A DNA stretch of 64,000 nucleotides, taken from NCBI GenBank assembly GCA_002917075.1, contig NTMA01000003.1, positions 62,001-126,000 on the forward strand, in the 5' to 3' direction. The notes under the pieces are model-generated. The model saw only the letters and a list, made by a program, of their open reading frames with translations. It ran no database searches and was not told where the DNA came from. The position numbers and the translations under genes are program-made. Below, piece by piece: positions 1-11,894 of this stretch (its first letter is position 1; each line of letters opens with the position of its first letter). The stretch comes from Hawksworthiomyces lignivorus (taxonomy: Eukaryota; Ascomycota; Sordariomycetes; Ophiostomatales; Ophiostomataceae).

Positions 1-1040
1 GTAGCTTCGCCATCGTGCCAATACAGTCGGTAGGGATGAAAGGCACAAAACTGCTGCTCTGCTCATGCTCGTAGGCCTCTGAGGCAGGGAGCGACTCGTA
101 CTTAAAATAATAGAACAGACGGAGCTTTGTCCGTCGTAGAATAATATCCGATATCCACTTTGTTATACGAGTATGCCTCGCCGATGTGTTCAGCTTTGTT
201 TAGCCTCAACATAGTGCGGAATTTTAAGCATCATTTCATGGTAGTGCGGAAATTGTACCGACACTGCCGGAATTGTCTCTGTCTTCCATCTAAGTTGTCT
301 GATAGGTCATCCCCTGCTATCGCACCCTAGTTCCGGTGGAGTTGTGGAGCAACCATAAGGCGTAATAACGTAAAGGTATGCTTGTCCTGAGTACGTAGAA
401 GCCCTTAATAGGTGAACTACATTGGCACTAGTTTAGGGCCACTTCGGGTGTTTCATCTCCAAAGCTTGTCTCGCTTAAAGCTAATCCCATCCGCCTTCTT
501 CAAATGGTATTTCTACAGTGGGTTGACAAAAATAACGATACAATTTGAAAAACCCTCATCTTCGTCGAACAAACACCACGCCTTCAAATTCAATAACCCT
601 CTCTGGGTATATCGAATCAAAAAAAAAAAAGCACCAAATAGCATGAAACCTCCCATTGTATTCGAAAAAGTTAGACAACAGGCGCCTTGCTAGCCAAGGT
701 GGCAGCCTGGCCCCAAGGTTGGCGCACTTTATGACCAAGGGAGGCCAATTCTGCACTACCTATGCATCTTACTTGGTGATAGTATAAGAAGGCTCTAGAC
801 CAAAAATCCTTTTTTGGTTGTGACCGAAGCGGTAGCTTTGGTGGTTGGGTTGAGCCGAGGAGTCCACCCTCCTCGCTCTCAATGCTGAAGACAGCAAAGT
901 TTGTTGCAAAAATCGTAAAATAGATGTACTGCAGACATAGGGAAGAAGAATCAATATACGGCCATGAAAAAATTGACAAAACAAAACAAGAAAAACAAAG
1001 GCAAGGAAAGAAGCCAAGAGTACAAAACGGAGATGTCGAG
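1..1040. other. Intergenic sequence, no gene recognised
   Basis: I see no convincing coding region here. Short open frames on both strands lack recognisable motifs. There is an A-rich run near 620-631. The composition is ordinary, without the AT-rich RIP signature seen further right. Confidence 0.5.
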
Positions 1041-1055
1041 AAAGGAGAACTATAT

Positions 1056-1330
1056 TTAATTGGTAAATCGTATCTGGCGCCTCTGGCGGGTGCCGGTCAA
1101 ACAAGTCAACGCTACCGAGAATCCGGTCTTCCGCCCAGTAGCCCACGCCGTCGGCTATGCCGTCCGGGTACTGGCCGTAAGCCGTATACCACGGGTGGAC
1201 AAACAACGTCGGCGGATGGCCGTTCCTCCGGGAGTACAAGGGCATCGGCTCCGGTCTCCATTGTCATCTCTATGCATACTATTGGTGTGCGCCTCTACCG
1301 ACTGATGCCTCTCACAATGTGTTGGTACAA
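1056..1330 (-). pseudogene. Relict of a conserved fungal hypothetical protein
   Basis: Read on the minus strand, 1056-1245 encodes a segment containing [18 protein letters not shown] followed by [11 protein letters not shown] recall this block from large fungal hypothetical proteins of unknown function, so the family assignment rests on memory of a motif. Upstream in the same frame there are three stop codons within about 60 bases, and the adjoining frame carries the likely continuation, so the reading frame is broken. No start, splice sites or downstream continuation could be placed. The most economical reading is a truncated, decayed gene fragment rather than an expressed gene. A short exon of a longer gene is possible but less likely, because nothing recognisable flanks it. 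Confidence 0.45.
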
Positions 1331-2040
1331 CGTGGCCGTACGCCATCGGATGCGTCGAGGGAGCCTACGGCCGATGTCACCGTTGCTGTCCACACCTTTT
1401 GTTATTCGCCTGGACCTTCCACCCCGACGATTATTCCCCATGTGGCCTAGCCGCAACGATTGCCGCAATGGCATTGTTAGTGTGATTAGCTAGCTTAGCA
1501 GAATTCTACATCAATCATTTGCGAATAGCTAGACGAGTTGTCGCCAAAATTACGAAAATAGGACGGTGAAGCCAAATAGAAAAGACAACGAGATACGACC
1601 AATAGACTCATAAGAGCATTAACACAAAGAGCAAAACAGAGCGATACCAAATCGTTGGCCCTGCAGGGTTGTTTGGACTACATTCGGTACCCCTTCCTCT
1701 TGCCCTTTATAGTATACAACTTTACCGTCTTAGAAGCGGTACATATGTCGGTGTGGCGCAGGCAGAGCCTGCCCTGTGCAGAGGTGCTTAGCACCAGTGC
1801 TGCGAGTGTGCAGCGCCTGTGCTTGACCCTCGAGAGAGAATGACAAGATTCGTGTTTTATAACAATACATTTCTGGGTAAATCCGTTTCATTACCTCACT
1901 TGGAGACTCCAATGCAGCTCTAACAATGACAGGTTGAATTTTTTAAGAAGGGGTTTTTTTTTTGGAATAACATTTACCAACCGTAGTTCAAATTCCGTTT
2001 CTAGTCCATGCTTGAGCTTATTTAATCTATTATTTTCATT
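1331..2040. other. Intergenic sequence, no gene recognised
   Basis: Nothing recognisable on either strand. The last part is presumably the 3' UTR and terminator region of the regulator gene that ends at 2041. Confidence 0.4.
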
Positions 2041-4469
2041 TCAAAAAGTCCATTCGTTATCATTACCGCTGTTTGTATTGGACGGAGATGTTCCTCTCAT
2101 AAGAGTGTCGAAAAGGGCCATGTCGACACCTTGGAAGGCCCAGTCGTCCAATCCTGCTGTCATTCCAGGGAGATCGTATTGTAGTAATGGGGTAGTACTG
2201 TCACTAATGCCAGGTAACTCGGAAGTGCAAAGTCCGGAACTGCATGGTTGTGGTGGACAAGTCGTCGAAGTGCCACACTGCAGCTGATCGGAACTTAGTG
2301 GTACAGGTTGAGATGTTCTTGTGCCTGGGCCAGGACGAGCTACTGGATCAAGCATCTGTTGAATCCCTGCATCGTAGGTAGATTGAGTCGGCAGGACAAG
2401 CGAAGAGGCTGGGGTTGGCTCTTGCTGGACCATGCCTTCGCAGGAGATCCTGATATGGCCGAAATATGGCGTGCATATCTTAAGAATCTTAAAATTCCCG
2501 TCTTGTCTTTCTAATCTGAGATTGTCCTTGTCATTAAGCACAGTGTCGGATCGATGCACGCTCTCGGCACTATAGCTACGCCCTTCTGCGGCGTCATCTT
2601 CGATCTTCAATAGACATCGTAGTACCTGGGCGCCTTGTTCGCTCAAAGCATCGGCATTGAGACAACCAACTTGATCCATATTTTCGAGTACGCGCTCCAT
2701 CATGGCACGGTCTGCTAATCGCTGGTGGGCAAAAACATTGTTGGCTTTTCGGTGCAGCTGGCTGTCAAAATGTGCAAGGAGAAGGGTCGTCGCGGCCATC
2801 AAAGCAAGGAAGTCTAGGACGCGGTGGCACGAGGTGCGCCTATTAAACGTACGATAGGCGACGAATCGTGTGAGAATCTCGCGGCTCGCATTCATGCATG
2901 TAACCTTGGAATAGTCGTACTTGCCATCGGCGTCAAAACGTAGGAGATACGGTAGGTGCAATTGATTAATCAAGTTGTAGTAGAACACCTGAGACGCGAT
3001 TCGCGCCGTTTCCCAAAACTCTTTGTCGGAATCTCTCTCAACATTGGCGAAATCAGGCTGCAGCCAGAATTTAGGCGGCATAGCCTTGCCCACTTTAAGA
3101 AGGTCTGCATCGATACATAGGGTTGCGGCCAGGTCGTGGTTCGAAGCCCCTCCTTCGTTGCGCTCTAATATTCGTGAAGCTATGACAGATTGAAGACGCT
3201 GTAACCTGCCGAGAGGCGCGTCGGCCGCCATCATGGCCTCGGACGCCATACTGGTATCCAGAGTGGCTTGAGGAAATCCTAGCAAGAGACATAGATAGCG
3301 GTCAAGGTAAACAATCCGGAACCACACAAACTGCGGGTCCCAATTGATGCTAGGGTCAATAGCATTGAACGAGTGGCTGCGGTGGTGATGAAGGCCCATC
3401 ATCTGAGCCACCAATAGTGCCCTCCGTCCCGCAAGCCATGCTCGCCGAAGATTCCCTTTGTTTTTATGGAATACAGACTCATAAATTATACACTCGAGAC
3501 TTTCCATCGTGCCGTGCAATTCCTCGTTGTTAGTCACTAGATTCGTGGCCGCTTCGAACATTCGCTCTGCTATCGTGCTAGTGCGTTCTCCTAAGCCGTC
3601 GGTACCTGCAAACGTGGTAGCATGGAGGGTCGTGGCGATCAAAAGCATGTTCTTTGCTAAGAGGACAGGATGAGTAGCGGAGTTCCTCAGCTCATCGCCT
3701 GAAGACGGTATTTTAAGAGGCGTCAAGCCTTCTCGCTCCAGTATACCGAACGACTTGAGATTCGATAGATGGAAGTATAGTCTTTTGGCGCCAATCAGCT
3801 TGCAGAGAAGATCTGTGTCTTCTTGAGATGGTAGGGCCGCCAGTAAGCCTTCTGTGATTTTCGCTTTTCCCCTTGAGCCAAAAGACAATGATCTACCAAC
3901 TTTTGGCGCAGCTGGATCGGATATGGATGGTGAAGGTACCTTGAGAGATGCGAAGAACCATTAATATTTAGCATATGATAGGGCTTAGCGCGTACTTCAG
4001 TATGACACACCTCGCGGAGCATTTGCGGTTCCCGTACGATAGCCACCTCGGCATCACTATAACTTTGCACGGAAACGCCGACTTGGCTCGGTGTAGGTGA
4101 GATGCTAGAGAAAACGGTGGTAGAAGTGGCTGTGACTTTCTTGGCCAAGTTATGAACCAGCTCCTCAACTCTTAGGATCCGGTCACCCATCTGCGCGTCC
4201 CTGGTCGGAGCCAGTTCTTCTGGCAGGTCCTGGCTGACACATATGACTCCGCGCCGGCGGCAGTTGCTGCACACGGCATCTTCAGATGTAGTGAACGTAC
4301 ATCGCACCTTTCGACGTTTGCAATCCCAGCAACTTCGCGTGCCTCTTCGAACTTTCTGACGCTTTACCGCGTTCCCCGAATCCGGTGTCAACGCGGCGCC
4401 GGGTGTCAACCCTGCAGGCTCGGTATCATCCATAGGCGGTAGTCCAGAACATAAATGAGTTATCTCCAA
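2041..4469 (-). CDS. Zn2Cys6 fungal-specific transcription factor
   Basis: This is a predicted nuclear DNA-binding regulator of about 786 aa. Exon 1 (4469-3940) carries a Zn2Cys6 binuclear cluster. Its signature starts CWDCKRRKVRC and is completed by CSNCRRRGVIC, preceded by a basic stretch at residues 36-44. A heptad-like segment follows (RILRVEELVHNLAKKV), probably a dimerisation coiled coil. A 68-bp GT-AG intron is inferred at 3939-3872. It restores frame to exon 2 (3871-2041), which begins with the conserved ALPSQEDTDLLC block and runs through a fungal-specific transcription factor middle-homology region (for example FVWFRIVYLDRYLCLLLGFP). The C-terminus is Ser/Pro/Thr-rich and disordered, consistent with an activation region. 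Exon lengths sum to a multiple of three. An alternative start lies at the second Met, 12 codons in. Target genes cannot be read from the sequence; the dehydrogenase to the right is divergent but 1.3 kb away. Confidence 0.88.
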
Positions 4470-5816
4470 AAAATGAAAGAAGGTGGACTAGTTTGTGCAC
4501 TTGGTTTAGTAACGGATCACTGAAACAGTCACAAAATGTACATTTCTATACAGGGCCTGTTATTCCGCCGAAGCTCGGTACGGGATCTGACCATAACCCA
4601 CAGCCCAAGTGCTCCGCTTTTATCAGGTCTCGGGCAGAACTACGCCGTATTACATTGATTGGTAATATGACGCACCTCTCCATACTATTCTTAAATATGA
4701 TAGGCTATATTTTCGCGTCACCAAAATACTGCTACAGCATCCCTGAAACCACCGTAGCAGCTAATGTAGCACTGTAGGCAAAATGCTAAAGAAATCTACC
4801 AGAACGATAAGCCTATCACGGGTGCTTGGCTGTCGCATTCACGTAAAGTTCTTTGGTCTGACTCGTTACATACAGGCTTAGCATATGCTAGCATTAGGGA
4901 TTCGAGAACCGAGTGTCTCGAAAATTGATTTTTCTATGGTATTATGGTACAATGATAAACCCTCGTACCGTCGTAACACATAAGAATAATGGCTCTAAAA
5001 ACGGCTACGCTAAGTTAGTTCGAGTCATTTTTCGTTTAATTTCGTGGCGTATCCGCTCGAATCAAGACATCATCTCATCTCGCGTCCGTCTGATAGCTGT
5101 GAGGATCATAAACAGATAAACGAATAAAATGGAATAAAAATATGCCATCGTTGCACTGTTAAGTAAGCCCTAAAAACATGTGCGGGGCGTAGCCAGCTGT
5201 GCATAACCGTGTAGGTGCATCCCGGCATATGCACCTTTTCTCTAGATGAACGGCTGTGCGTTGATATAAGATGGTAGGCTGACATTTATGATTCCGTCGA
5301 GAATTCTTCGTGTTCACGTAAATATTCAGCTAGGAGGGTCCATTCTGATTAAACTTTCGCCGCTTTCGATACATTTCCCAGTTTTATTGAGCAGAACAAG
5401 CGTGTTACCCAATATTTTCTTAGAAGTTCTACATATTTAACAACGTAAGCTCCTTGGCAGGTGATAGGTACGTTACGCTATTCGACATTGTAACGAGACC
5501 GTAGCAGCGGCGACAGTAAGCTTATGTATAACATCATCGTGATACTTGTTCTTCCTCCACTTATAATCCTGTAGGAGTGGAAGTTCATCATGATCATAAT
5601 TGCGGTGGCTTAGCCACCACTCATCTTAGCCAGAATGTGTTTCTCAGGGTCTCCTCAGATGAGGCGCGATGGTTCATGGTGCTGACTATATATTTGGCGA
5701 CGGTCTCCCGTCTTCATACCGATATTTTCATCGTCACATATGATGCTTTTATGATTTTTCATATATTTTTTTTGTATTGACAAATTTCTTTCTTAAACTT
5801 CACTACTTCTATCAAA
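4470..5816. other. Divergent intergenic region between regulator and dehydrogenase
   Basis: This 1.35-kb region holds no recognisable gene. It is moderately AT-rich and contains a short palindrome around 4879-4891 (TAGCATATGCTA). It must contain the promoters of both divergent neighbours, but I could not identify specific elements. Confidence 0.4.
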
Positions 5817-7153
5817 ATGGGCTCGTCTACGAATGGCTCCTCGCAAGGCAAGATGAAGGCAGTCTTCTGGGAGGGCAAGCCCTTCCACGTCGCGGTCCGC
5901 GAAGTTCCTAAAGCTAAAATTCAACAAGAAGACGACGCCATCGTCCGCGTCACCACTGCGGCAATCTGCGGCAGCGATCTGCATACCTACCATGGTGTTC
6001 TGGGAAGCCCCAACGTTCCGTATTCCCTCGGCCACGAAGCTGTCGGTGTCGTGGTGGCGGTCGGGTCTGCTACTACTACTGTCAAAGTTGGTGACCGTGT
6101 CATCGTCCCTGACATCCCCAGCCAAGGCCATTTCAACCCGCATCGGTCTATCGATGTTACACAGGAGGCATCGCTTTTTGGAGAAGGCTCCTTGTTTGGA
6201 AATTTGGGTGGCTGCCAGGGCAAGTAGCAATACACGCGCTAAACTTCTAACACTGTGGTATTGTTTGTGTTTTTATTGTTTATTAAAATAACAAGAGCTA
6301 ACTGAAATCGGTGGTGACAGCTGAGTTTGTCCGTGTTCCGTTTGCTGATCAGAGCTTGACGGTCATTCCCGCTGGCCCCGGCAAAGATCTAGATTATGTT
6401 CTGCTTTCAGACATCTTCTGCACCGCCTGGGGAGGCCTCGACTTCACGGGGTTCCAAGCCGGTGATTCAGTCGTTGTCTTCGGCGCCGGCCCGGTCGGGC
6501 TGTTGGTGGCGTACTCTGCCCTGTTCCGCGGGGCTAATAAAGTTTATTCGGTCGACCATGTCAAGGCGCGCCTGGCCAAGGCGGCCTCCATCGGCGCCAT
6601 CCCCATCGACCTCGCTGACGGCGACGCCGCGGCGCAGATCCTCGCCCTGGAACCCGAGGGCGTGCAACGGGTGGCGGATGCCGTGGGCGAGGAGTGCGTC
6701 AACGCAAAGCTCAAGCCGCAGGAGAATTATGTCCTGCAGGAGGCCATCAAGATGGTCTCTGTTGGCGGGGGCATCGGTGTGATCGGCGTCTATTTCAGCG
6801 GCGGGGCGGTCTCGGCTGGCCAGCCGCGCGCCAACACAATCCCCGCCGACATCAGCATCAGCTACTCCGCGGCCTGGGCCAAGAATGTGGCCATCCGCGG
6901 TGGCCTCGTTCCTGTCTTTGACGTGATCCCCACGCTGCTGCCGCTCGTGGCCAGCGGGCGGGTGAAGCCCGGCTTCGTATTTTCTACCGAGATTGGCATC
7001 GACGAGGCACCTAGGGGCTATGACCGCTTCAATCGCCACCTCGAGACCAAAGTTGCTATCCGCTTCCCTTGGGAGGAGCTGGAGGAGGCGCAGATCGAAC
7101 TGGCAGCAGAGACTCACGCGTCGCCCGGACGCAAGCGCCAGAGGCGGCATTAA
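5817..7153 (+). CDS. Zinc-type alcohol dehydrogenase (GroES-like/MDR family)
   Basis: This is a medium-chain dehydrogenase/reductase of about 411 aa, NAD(P)-dependent and probably cytosolic. Exon 1 (5817-6219) has the GroES-like catalytic domain with CGSDLHTYHG and LGHEAVGVV, which supply catalytic-zinc Cys and His. The four-Cys structural-zinc loop of classical ADHs is absent; the sequence runs DIPSQGHFNPHRS in its place. Exon 2 (6321-7153) continues AEFVRVPFADQSL and has a Rossmann motif in VVVFGAGPVGLLVAYSAL. The only join giving the conserved Gly-Gly-Cys-Gln-Ala-Glu reading uses a non-canonical GC donor (GCAAGT at 6220) with a normal AG at 6319-6320, an intron of 101 bp. Without splicing, a stop follows at 6225. 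The family resembles glutathione-independent formaldehyde dehydrogenase-like fungal ADHs; the substrate is unknown. Confidence 0.9.
6220..6320 (+). other. GC-AG intron in the alcohol dehydrogenase gene
   Basis: The donor reads CAGG|GCAAGT and the acceptor GTGACAG|CTGAG. No GT donor nearby restores the frame. GC-AG introns are a known minority class and typically have a strong remaining donor consensus, as here. Confidence 0.8.
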
Positions 7154-7357
7154 AGTTGGCAAAGTGCTTGAAGTTACCAGTGTCTCCTTTTTCCGTATTG
7201 CATGCTTGTAGGGTGGAGTTCTTTGTTGTTTTCGATCATACATTAAATATGCGTACAAAAATCAGCAATGAACCATTTTTGTATATATAAAAGTAGAGCC
7301 AGAGTAAGACATTCCAAGCTTTGAATCACGGTTTTCTCTAAGTTCTATGACTGTAAT

Positions 7358-8511
7358 TTATAACTTGACAGAATCCTCTCTCCCTTTAATGTTCCTAGCC
7401 GAATCAACCACCAATGCTATCTGGGTGCTTGTAGCTACCAGCTGTCCTTTCTGGTCGAAGATGAGAACATCTATGTCTGCGCGACTTCCACGAATCATTC
7501 TGGTCACCACACGCGAATACAGCCAATCGACCCCCTCCGGAGGAAGTCTGGTTTTCAAATCAATATTCATGGTCACAGTAGGATACCAATATTTACCAAA
7601 TTCTGCTTTGCCTTGACTCTCAAAAGTATTCTCATCCAATTTCGACCCAAGCAGAGTTGCCTGCATGGCCGCTAACCGGAATAATGCCGCTGGGAAAATA
7701 TCACACAGGTACACAACTGATTCGTTTGACCATCGAGCTGGCTTGCCTCCGGGAAAAAATTGTGCCAACTGGTCAGCTGAATGCATAGAGAGACCTCCAT
7801 GCTTCATAGATGATGTATGCAGTGGGTTAAATAACTTGACTTGATGTACAGCGTGCAACCCAGGTGGTGGTGGAGGACCTGGTGCCCAAGCACCGTCCCG
7901 TCCTTTTTCGGCTAGCGACTTGAAATCAATCAAGCCGCCTGCTAACGAACCAGGCGGCGGAGGTGGAGAGAGATCCCACGTCCCTGTAACCGCCGGACCC
8001 TCTTCAACATCCGGTGGACTCAAGGTTATATACGCTAGGATTTTAACCTCAAGGTCGCTTCCATCTGTAGACTGATTTGAGGCTGTAGGCTGATCCGGCT
8101 TTTGGTAGAGCGTGACATGGACTGTGCTGACTCTCCCGCCCAGCTTAGTCTCCTGCACTGTTAGGATTGCAGGGCCAGCAAATGTTCGTCGCAGAAAAGA
8201 TATTTGCATTCCAATTGGCTCCTGCGAGCGGCCTGGTCTCTTGTCCGCATCATGCTTTCTGGCGATATGGACCTTGGCGGCTTGATGCATGATACTCGCC
8301 GTGTAACCCCCATGAGGAACTAAGAGGAAGTTCATATGTCAGCTTCTGTGAGCCACTTCCACATCGGCCGGCATCAAACCGATTACGTAGAATCAATCAT
8401 ACCTTTCCCTATGCACCAAATAGGGTCAAGGTTCGCCGAGTACGTATTCGAATCAATCGGCCGCACCGTAATCGCTCTTTCAAAGAGCGACGAATCGCTT
8501 GATTCAGCCAT
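7358..8511 (-). CDS. Thioesterase-like superfamily (acyl-CoA thioesterase-like) protein
   Basis: About 356 aa. A short first exon (8511-8403) starts MAESSDSSLFERAITV and ends in ...IWCIGK. An 83-bp GT-AG intron (8402-8320) then joins it to VPHGGYTASIMHQAAKVH in exon 2 (8319-7358). That G-G-Y element is characteristic of the N-terminal half of double-hotdog TesB/thioesterase-like proteins. The C-terminal half shows a second hotdog-like segment (LYSRVVTRMIRGSRADIDVLIFDQKGQLVATSTQ). Two proline runs, each PPPPPG, lie between the halves. The predicted role is hydrolysis of an acyl-CoA or similar thioester; the substrate is unknown. It is convergent with the dehydrogenase, with only about 200 bp between the stops. 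The longer open frame starting at 8335 is an artefact of reading into the intron. Confidence 0.83.
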
Positions 8512-8729
8512 GGCTCACTATGCCCTTCAAATGCGACTGGAGTTTGGGTACGCAATCAAAATGGCAACACAAGGTGCGTTCACGCAAGGGTCGTCGAGTA
8601 GTTGGCTTCAGACTATTTTTAGGAGTGACGATGAGCTTGATTGATCACTAATCGTCGTTCCAAGCACGTGGAGATATTACCGAGGCTGCGGGGAGAGGGG
8701 GTGGATTTTAGTTCGTGCCCCTGGTCTTT

Positions 8730-8837
8730 TGTGGCAAGGGCGAAAAGGTGTGTGAGTCTATTGGACTACCTGAGCCATACTGGGCCACTGCCTGGGCTAA
8801 AAAGAGCTCTGCTGGGTCACGTGAGGGGCCCGCAACA
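8730..8837 (-). repeat. Left LTR (3' LTR) of copia copy 1
   Basis: 108 bp, identical to the right LTR by eye. It starts TGTGGCAAGGGC and ends GGCCCGCAACA on the plus strand. It contains a CACGTG palindrome near its right end. A purine-rich tract adjoins it on the interior side when read on the minus strand. Confidence 0.95.
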
Positions 8838-9059
8838 CTGCCCCGTAGCCCAGGCGTCTAAGCGAGAAGTACTAAGTACATGAAAAATAGCTGACAAAAC
8901 AAGTAAAACAGAGGTATCTTTGACCGTATATAGCAACTTAAGGTTGACATCGTATATAGCACCTTATCGTGAATTCAACTGCGAAAATAAAATCATGAAA
9001 AAAGTATCAAATTTGAGAGAAAATAGTCCGACAGAGAGCTTCTAGATTGATACGCGTTT

Positions 9060-9290
9060 TAGGCCGAGAAGGTCAACGAATCTGTCATGGAGCTCTCGTT
9101 TCAGAGGCTTGGTAAAGCCGTCAACGATCATTTGATTCGTAGAGATATGTTCAAGTACAAACGTGTTGTCAGAAACCTGTTCAATAATCCATTTGTAGTG
9201 AATATCAAGATATTTAGTGTGTGTCTTTTTGTAAGGGTTAAGGTAGATTATACGTGTGTTTTGATTGTCGGTAAAGAGTAGAAGAGACGA
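9060..9290 (-). pseudogene. Copia RNase H remnant, copy 1
   Basis: The minus strand translates to ...TFVLEHISTNQMIVDGFTKP followed by LKRELHDRFVDLLGL. This matches the end of the Ty1/copia RNase H domain (usual pattern: isTxxxiADxlTKPL). It is the best preserved piece of the polyprotein. The plus-strand open frame over it is an antisense shadow. Confidence 0.85.
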
Positions 9291-9866
9291 AGGTTGTGTC
9301 GTTTCGAAGTCGTGGAGGATATCTCTAATCCATTGTAAGACTTTGGTCGTAGAAGTGAGGTTTACGAATTTTGTCTTTGTAATGAAGAGAATGACGAAAA
9401 TTTGTCTTTTTGATTTTTATAATATTGATTCGTTGACGACGAAGACGACGTATTTATTTGTAGATTTTTGTGACGAAAGAATATCGATAAATATCGTGTC
9501 ATTAAACGTCTTTAGACGAAGATTATTCGTAAATTCAATATCGTTAAGAATTATATAATAGTTAATAGTAACGATGATATATCTTATAAAGTATTTGGTA
9601 AGAGTTTAGTATTTTTAAATAAAATCTTTATTGATTTTACAAAATCTATTATAGATATAAATAATGTTCGAATATATATAAACGACGAGAAAATTGACGA
9701 ATTCGATTATTTTGAGATATTTAGTCTAACGAGTGAGATTTGGGATTTAGATAATAAAGAATTCAAGATTATTAAATTAAAGAGTCTTAACGTTTTTTAG
9801 ATTATTATAGTCAAGTTTTTCAAATATTTTTCGAATATACGTTTATTGATTCAAATAAATTTTATA

Positions 9867-10471
9867 TTAATTTTTGTCGTAATAAATATCAAGGTCTAAA
9901 AAGAATTTCGTAAAATCAATATATTTAATAAAAAATTCTTTGTCGAAAAAAATATTTATACGATAAACTTTTGTCAAAATAGGATTAATTACTAATATAT
10001 CGTTAACGTATATAAAAATAAAGATATTAATAATATCGTTCTTGAAGAGATACAATTCTAAGTTAAAAACTCGAAAGTTAAACTTTTTTAATTTAAGTAT
10101 AATAATGTTAAATCATCAACGAGAACTTTGAGTTAAGTCGTATAAGACTTTATTTAGTTTATAAATCTTTTTGGTGTCGTTAAAGAAGTCAAACGATTGA
10201 GTGACGTAAATGTCGATTTTAGGAGAAAGAGTAATATTAAGAAAAACGATTATAAAGTCAAATTGTTTTAGTTTTAGATCATAGATCGTAACAATGACCA
10301 AAAAGACTTTAAGAGTAATGAAAAAGATAATAGTTGTAAAGATATTAGTAACGAATTAATCGTTTTGGTTTTTTCTATTATTATAAATAATTCATTTAAT
10401 CTTTGAGAAATCTTTTTTTTATATAAAGACTTAATTATTAAAGAAAACTTAAATTTCGTCGAATTTGTCAA
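9867..10471 (-). pseudogene. Copia reverse transcriptase remnant, copy 1
   Basis: Minus-strand fragments show the copia RT blocks. One is IYKLNKVLYDLTQSSR (usually ...LkKALYGLKQsPR). Another is IFIYVNDILV, where the catalytic YVDD is changed to Y-V-N-D by a G-to-A change, as expected from RIP. Frames are interrupted by many stops. Not functional. Confidence 0.88.
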
Positions 10472-11567
10472 TTAACTTTTATACGTTTATGAAAACGAGA
10501 TTGTCGTATTATACTTTTATAATTGATAACTATTTCGTAACGTAATCTTTAGACTTAATCGTTTCTTTATAGTTTTTGAGAATAAATAATGAAGATTTCA
10601 TTATTAATTTGGTTTTTAAGATAAAGAGACAAAAAACACAGTTTTGGACTTTTTATATGATATTTTTAGACGAATCGTTGTCGAAATTAATATTAATAAG
10701 ACAATATTATTATTTTTTTAGTGATAATTAAACAAATCTTATGTTAATAAAAGTATATTTATTAAATAATGATGATTTACGAAGTAATATCAAATTAATC
10801 AATTAGTAATAATCGTGTTTGATATTAGTACAAAGATTAATGATTTTTATATAAATAATTCGTCTCTTCTTTATCGACGATGTTTATATATTTATAATCT
10901 TATTTCAAAAAAGTGACGAAATTCTAAAGTCCTTTTCTTTTTCGATATCAAAATCCTTTTACGTTTGTTTCGTAATATATTTAATCAAAATCGATAATCT
11001 CGACGTCGATGAGAACGATGTAATAAAAGAAAAAAGAACGATCGATTCGGAAAAAAAGAATAAATTGTCAAACTCGATATTAGAATAAATATATATCTAT
11101 AAAAGTATTTCAAAAGTCTATAATTCGTCTTCGACAAAAAAATACTTAATTGACGAAGAAGAGTTCGATAAAAGTAAATTAATACGAAAAATCGATAAAA
11201 TTTGAGTTAAGAACGTTGGTTTAAGAAGAGTCGGATGAAGAGTAAACATTTATTGACGAAGATTCTCTTGTTTTAATGTCATATAACGAGAGTCGATTTT
11301 CAAGTCTAAATTTATCGAAATAAGACCGATTCTTTGTTGTATTGTCTCGAAGAGTTACGAAATGGTTGAGTTAATCTCGAAGTGTCCGAAAAGTTGTAAT
11401 TCGATTTATCTGACGATAGTTTGTCATTGTATCGTCGGAATCTTCTATTTCTGAAAATTGGTTTCGTTATTTAATGTTTCTTTCTCGATAATCGAAATTG
11501 GTTCCAAATTCTTATGAAAATGTACGAAAGATATGTAAACGATTTCCTAAATATTAAGAAAATAAAC

Positions 11568-11894
11568 TCAAAAGATACGATTATGATAATCGTCGTATTC
11601 GATCAATCTATCGATAATTATTCGAGGTTCGAATTTATCTAAATTCTTACGATAAGTCTTTTTTAAATGAATGTAGATAATATAGTCATACGTTCGTAAA
11701 TGTTTCAAATATAAGGTTTTTGTTTCGTTCGAAAGTCTTAGAACACCAAAAAAACATTTATGAGAGGATTTATTATTCGAATTAGTCGTGATTGATAACA
11801 AATTTGATATTATAACAATGGTTTTTATAACAAATGACCAAAGAATAAACGAAAGACGAAATTCGTAAAATCCAATACGAGATTTGTCTGTCAA
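11568..11894 (-). pseudogene. Copia integrase C-terminal remnant, copy 1
   Basis: A 108-aa minus-strand open frame has the pattern of the copia integrase end: a tryptophan-containing W-x-x-x-I-K-T segment, an FGVLRL block corresponding to the usual K-P-x-x-x-h-L-R-v-F-G region, and IDRLIEYDDYHNRIF corresponding to the usual GiFvGYxxxxKgYRvy ending. Substitutions fit G-to-A and C-to-T damage. Confidence 0.75.

Noticed and set aside
5987..7258. Long minus-strand frame of about 263 codons over the alcohol dehydrogenase
   Set aside because: Antisense shadow of a GC-rich gene. It has no motifs, while the plus strand has clear GroES and Rossmann blocks with good splice sites.
8641..8883. 80-aa open frame spanning the left copia LTR
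   Set aside because: It lies across the LTR border and target site. Translation is of non-coding LTR sequence.
9087..9558. Plus-strand open frames inside copia copy 1
   Set aside because: They are antisense to the RNase H and RT coding remnants. The long frames arise from AT-rich sequence and retained CpG, not from genes.
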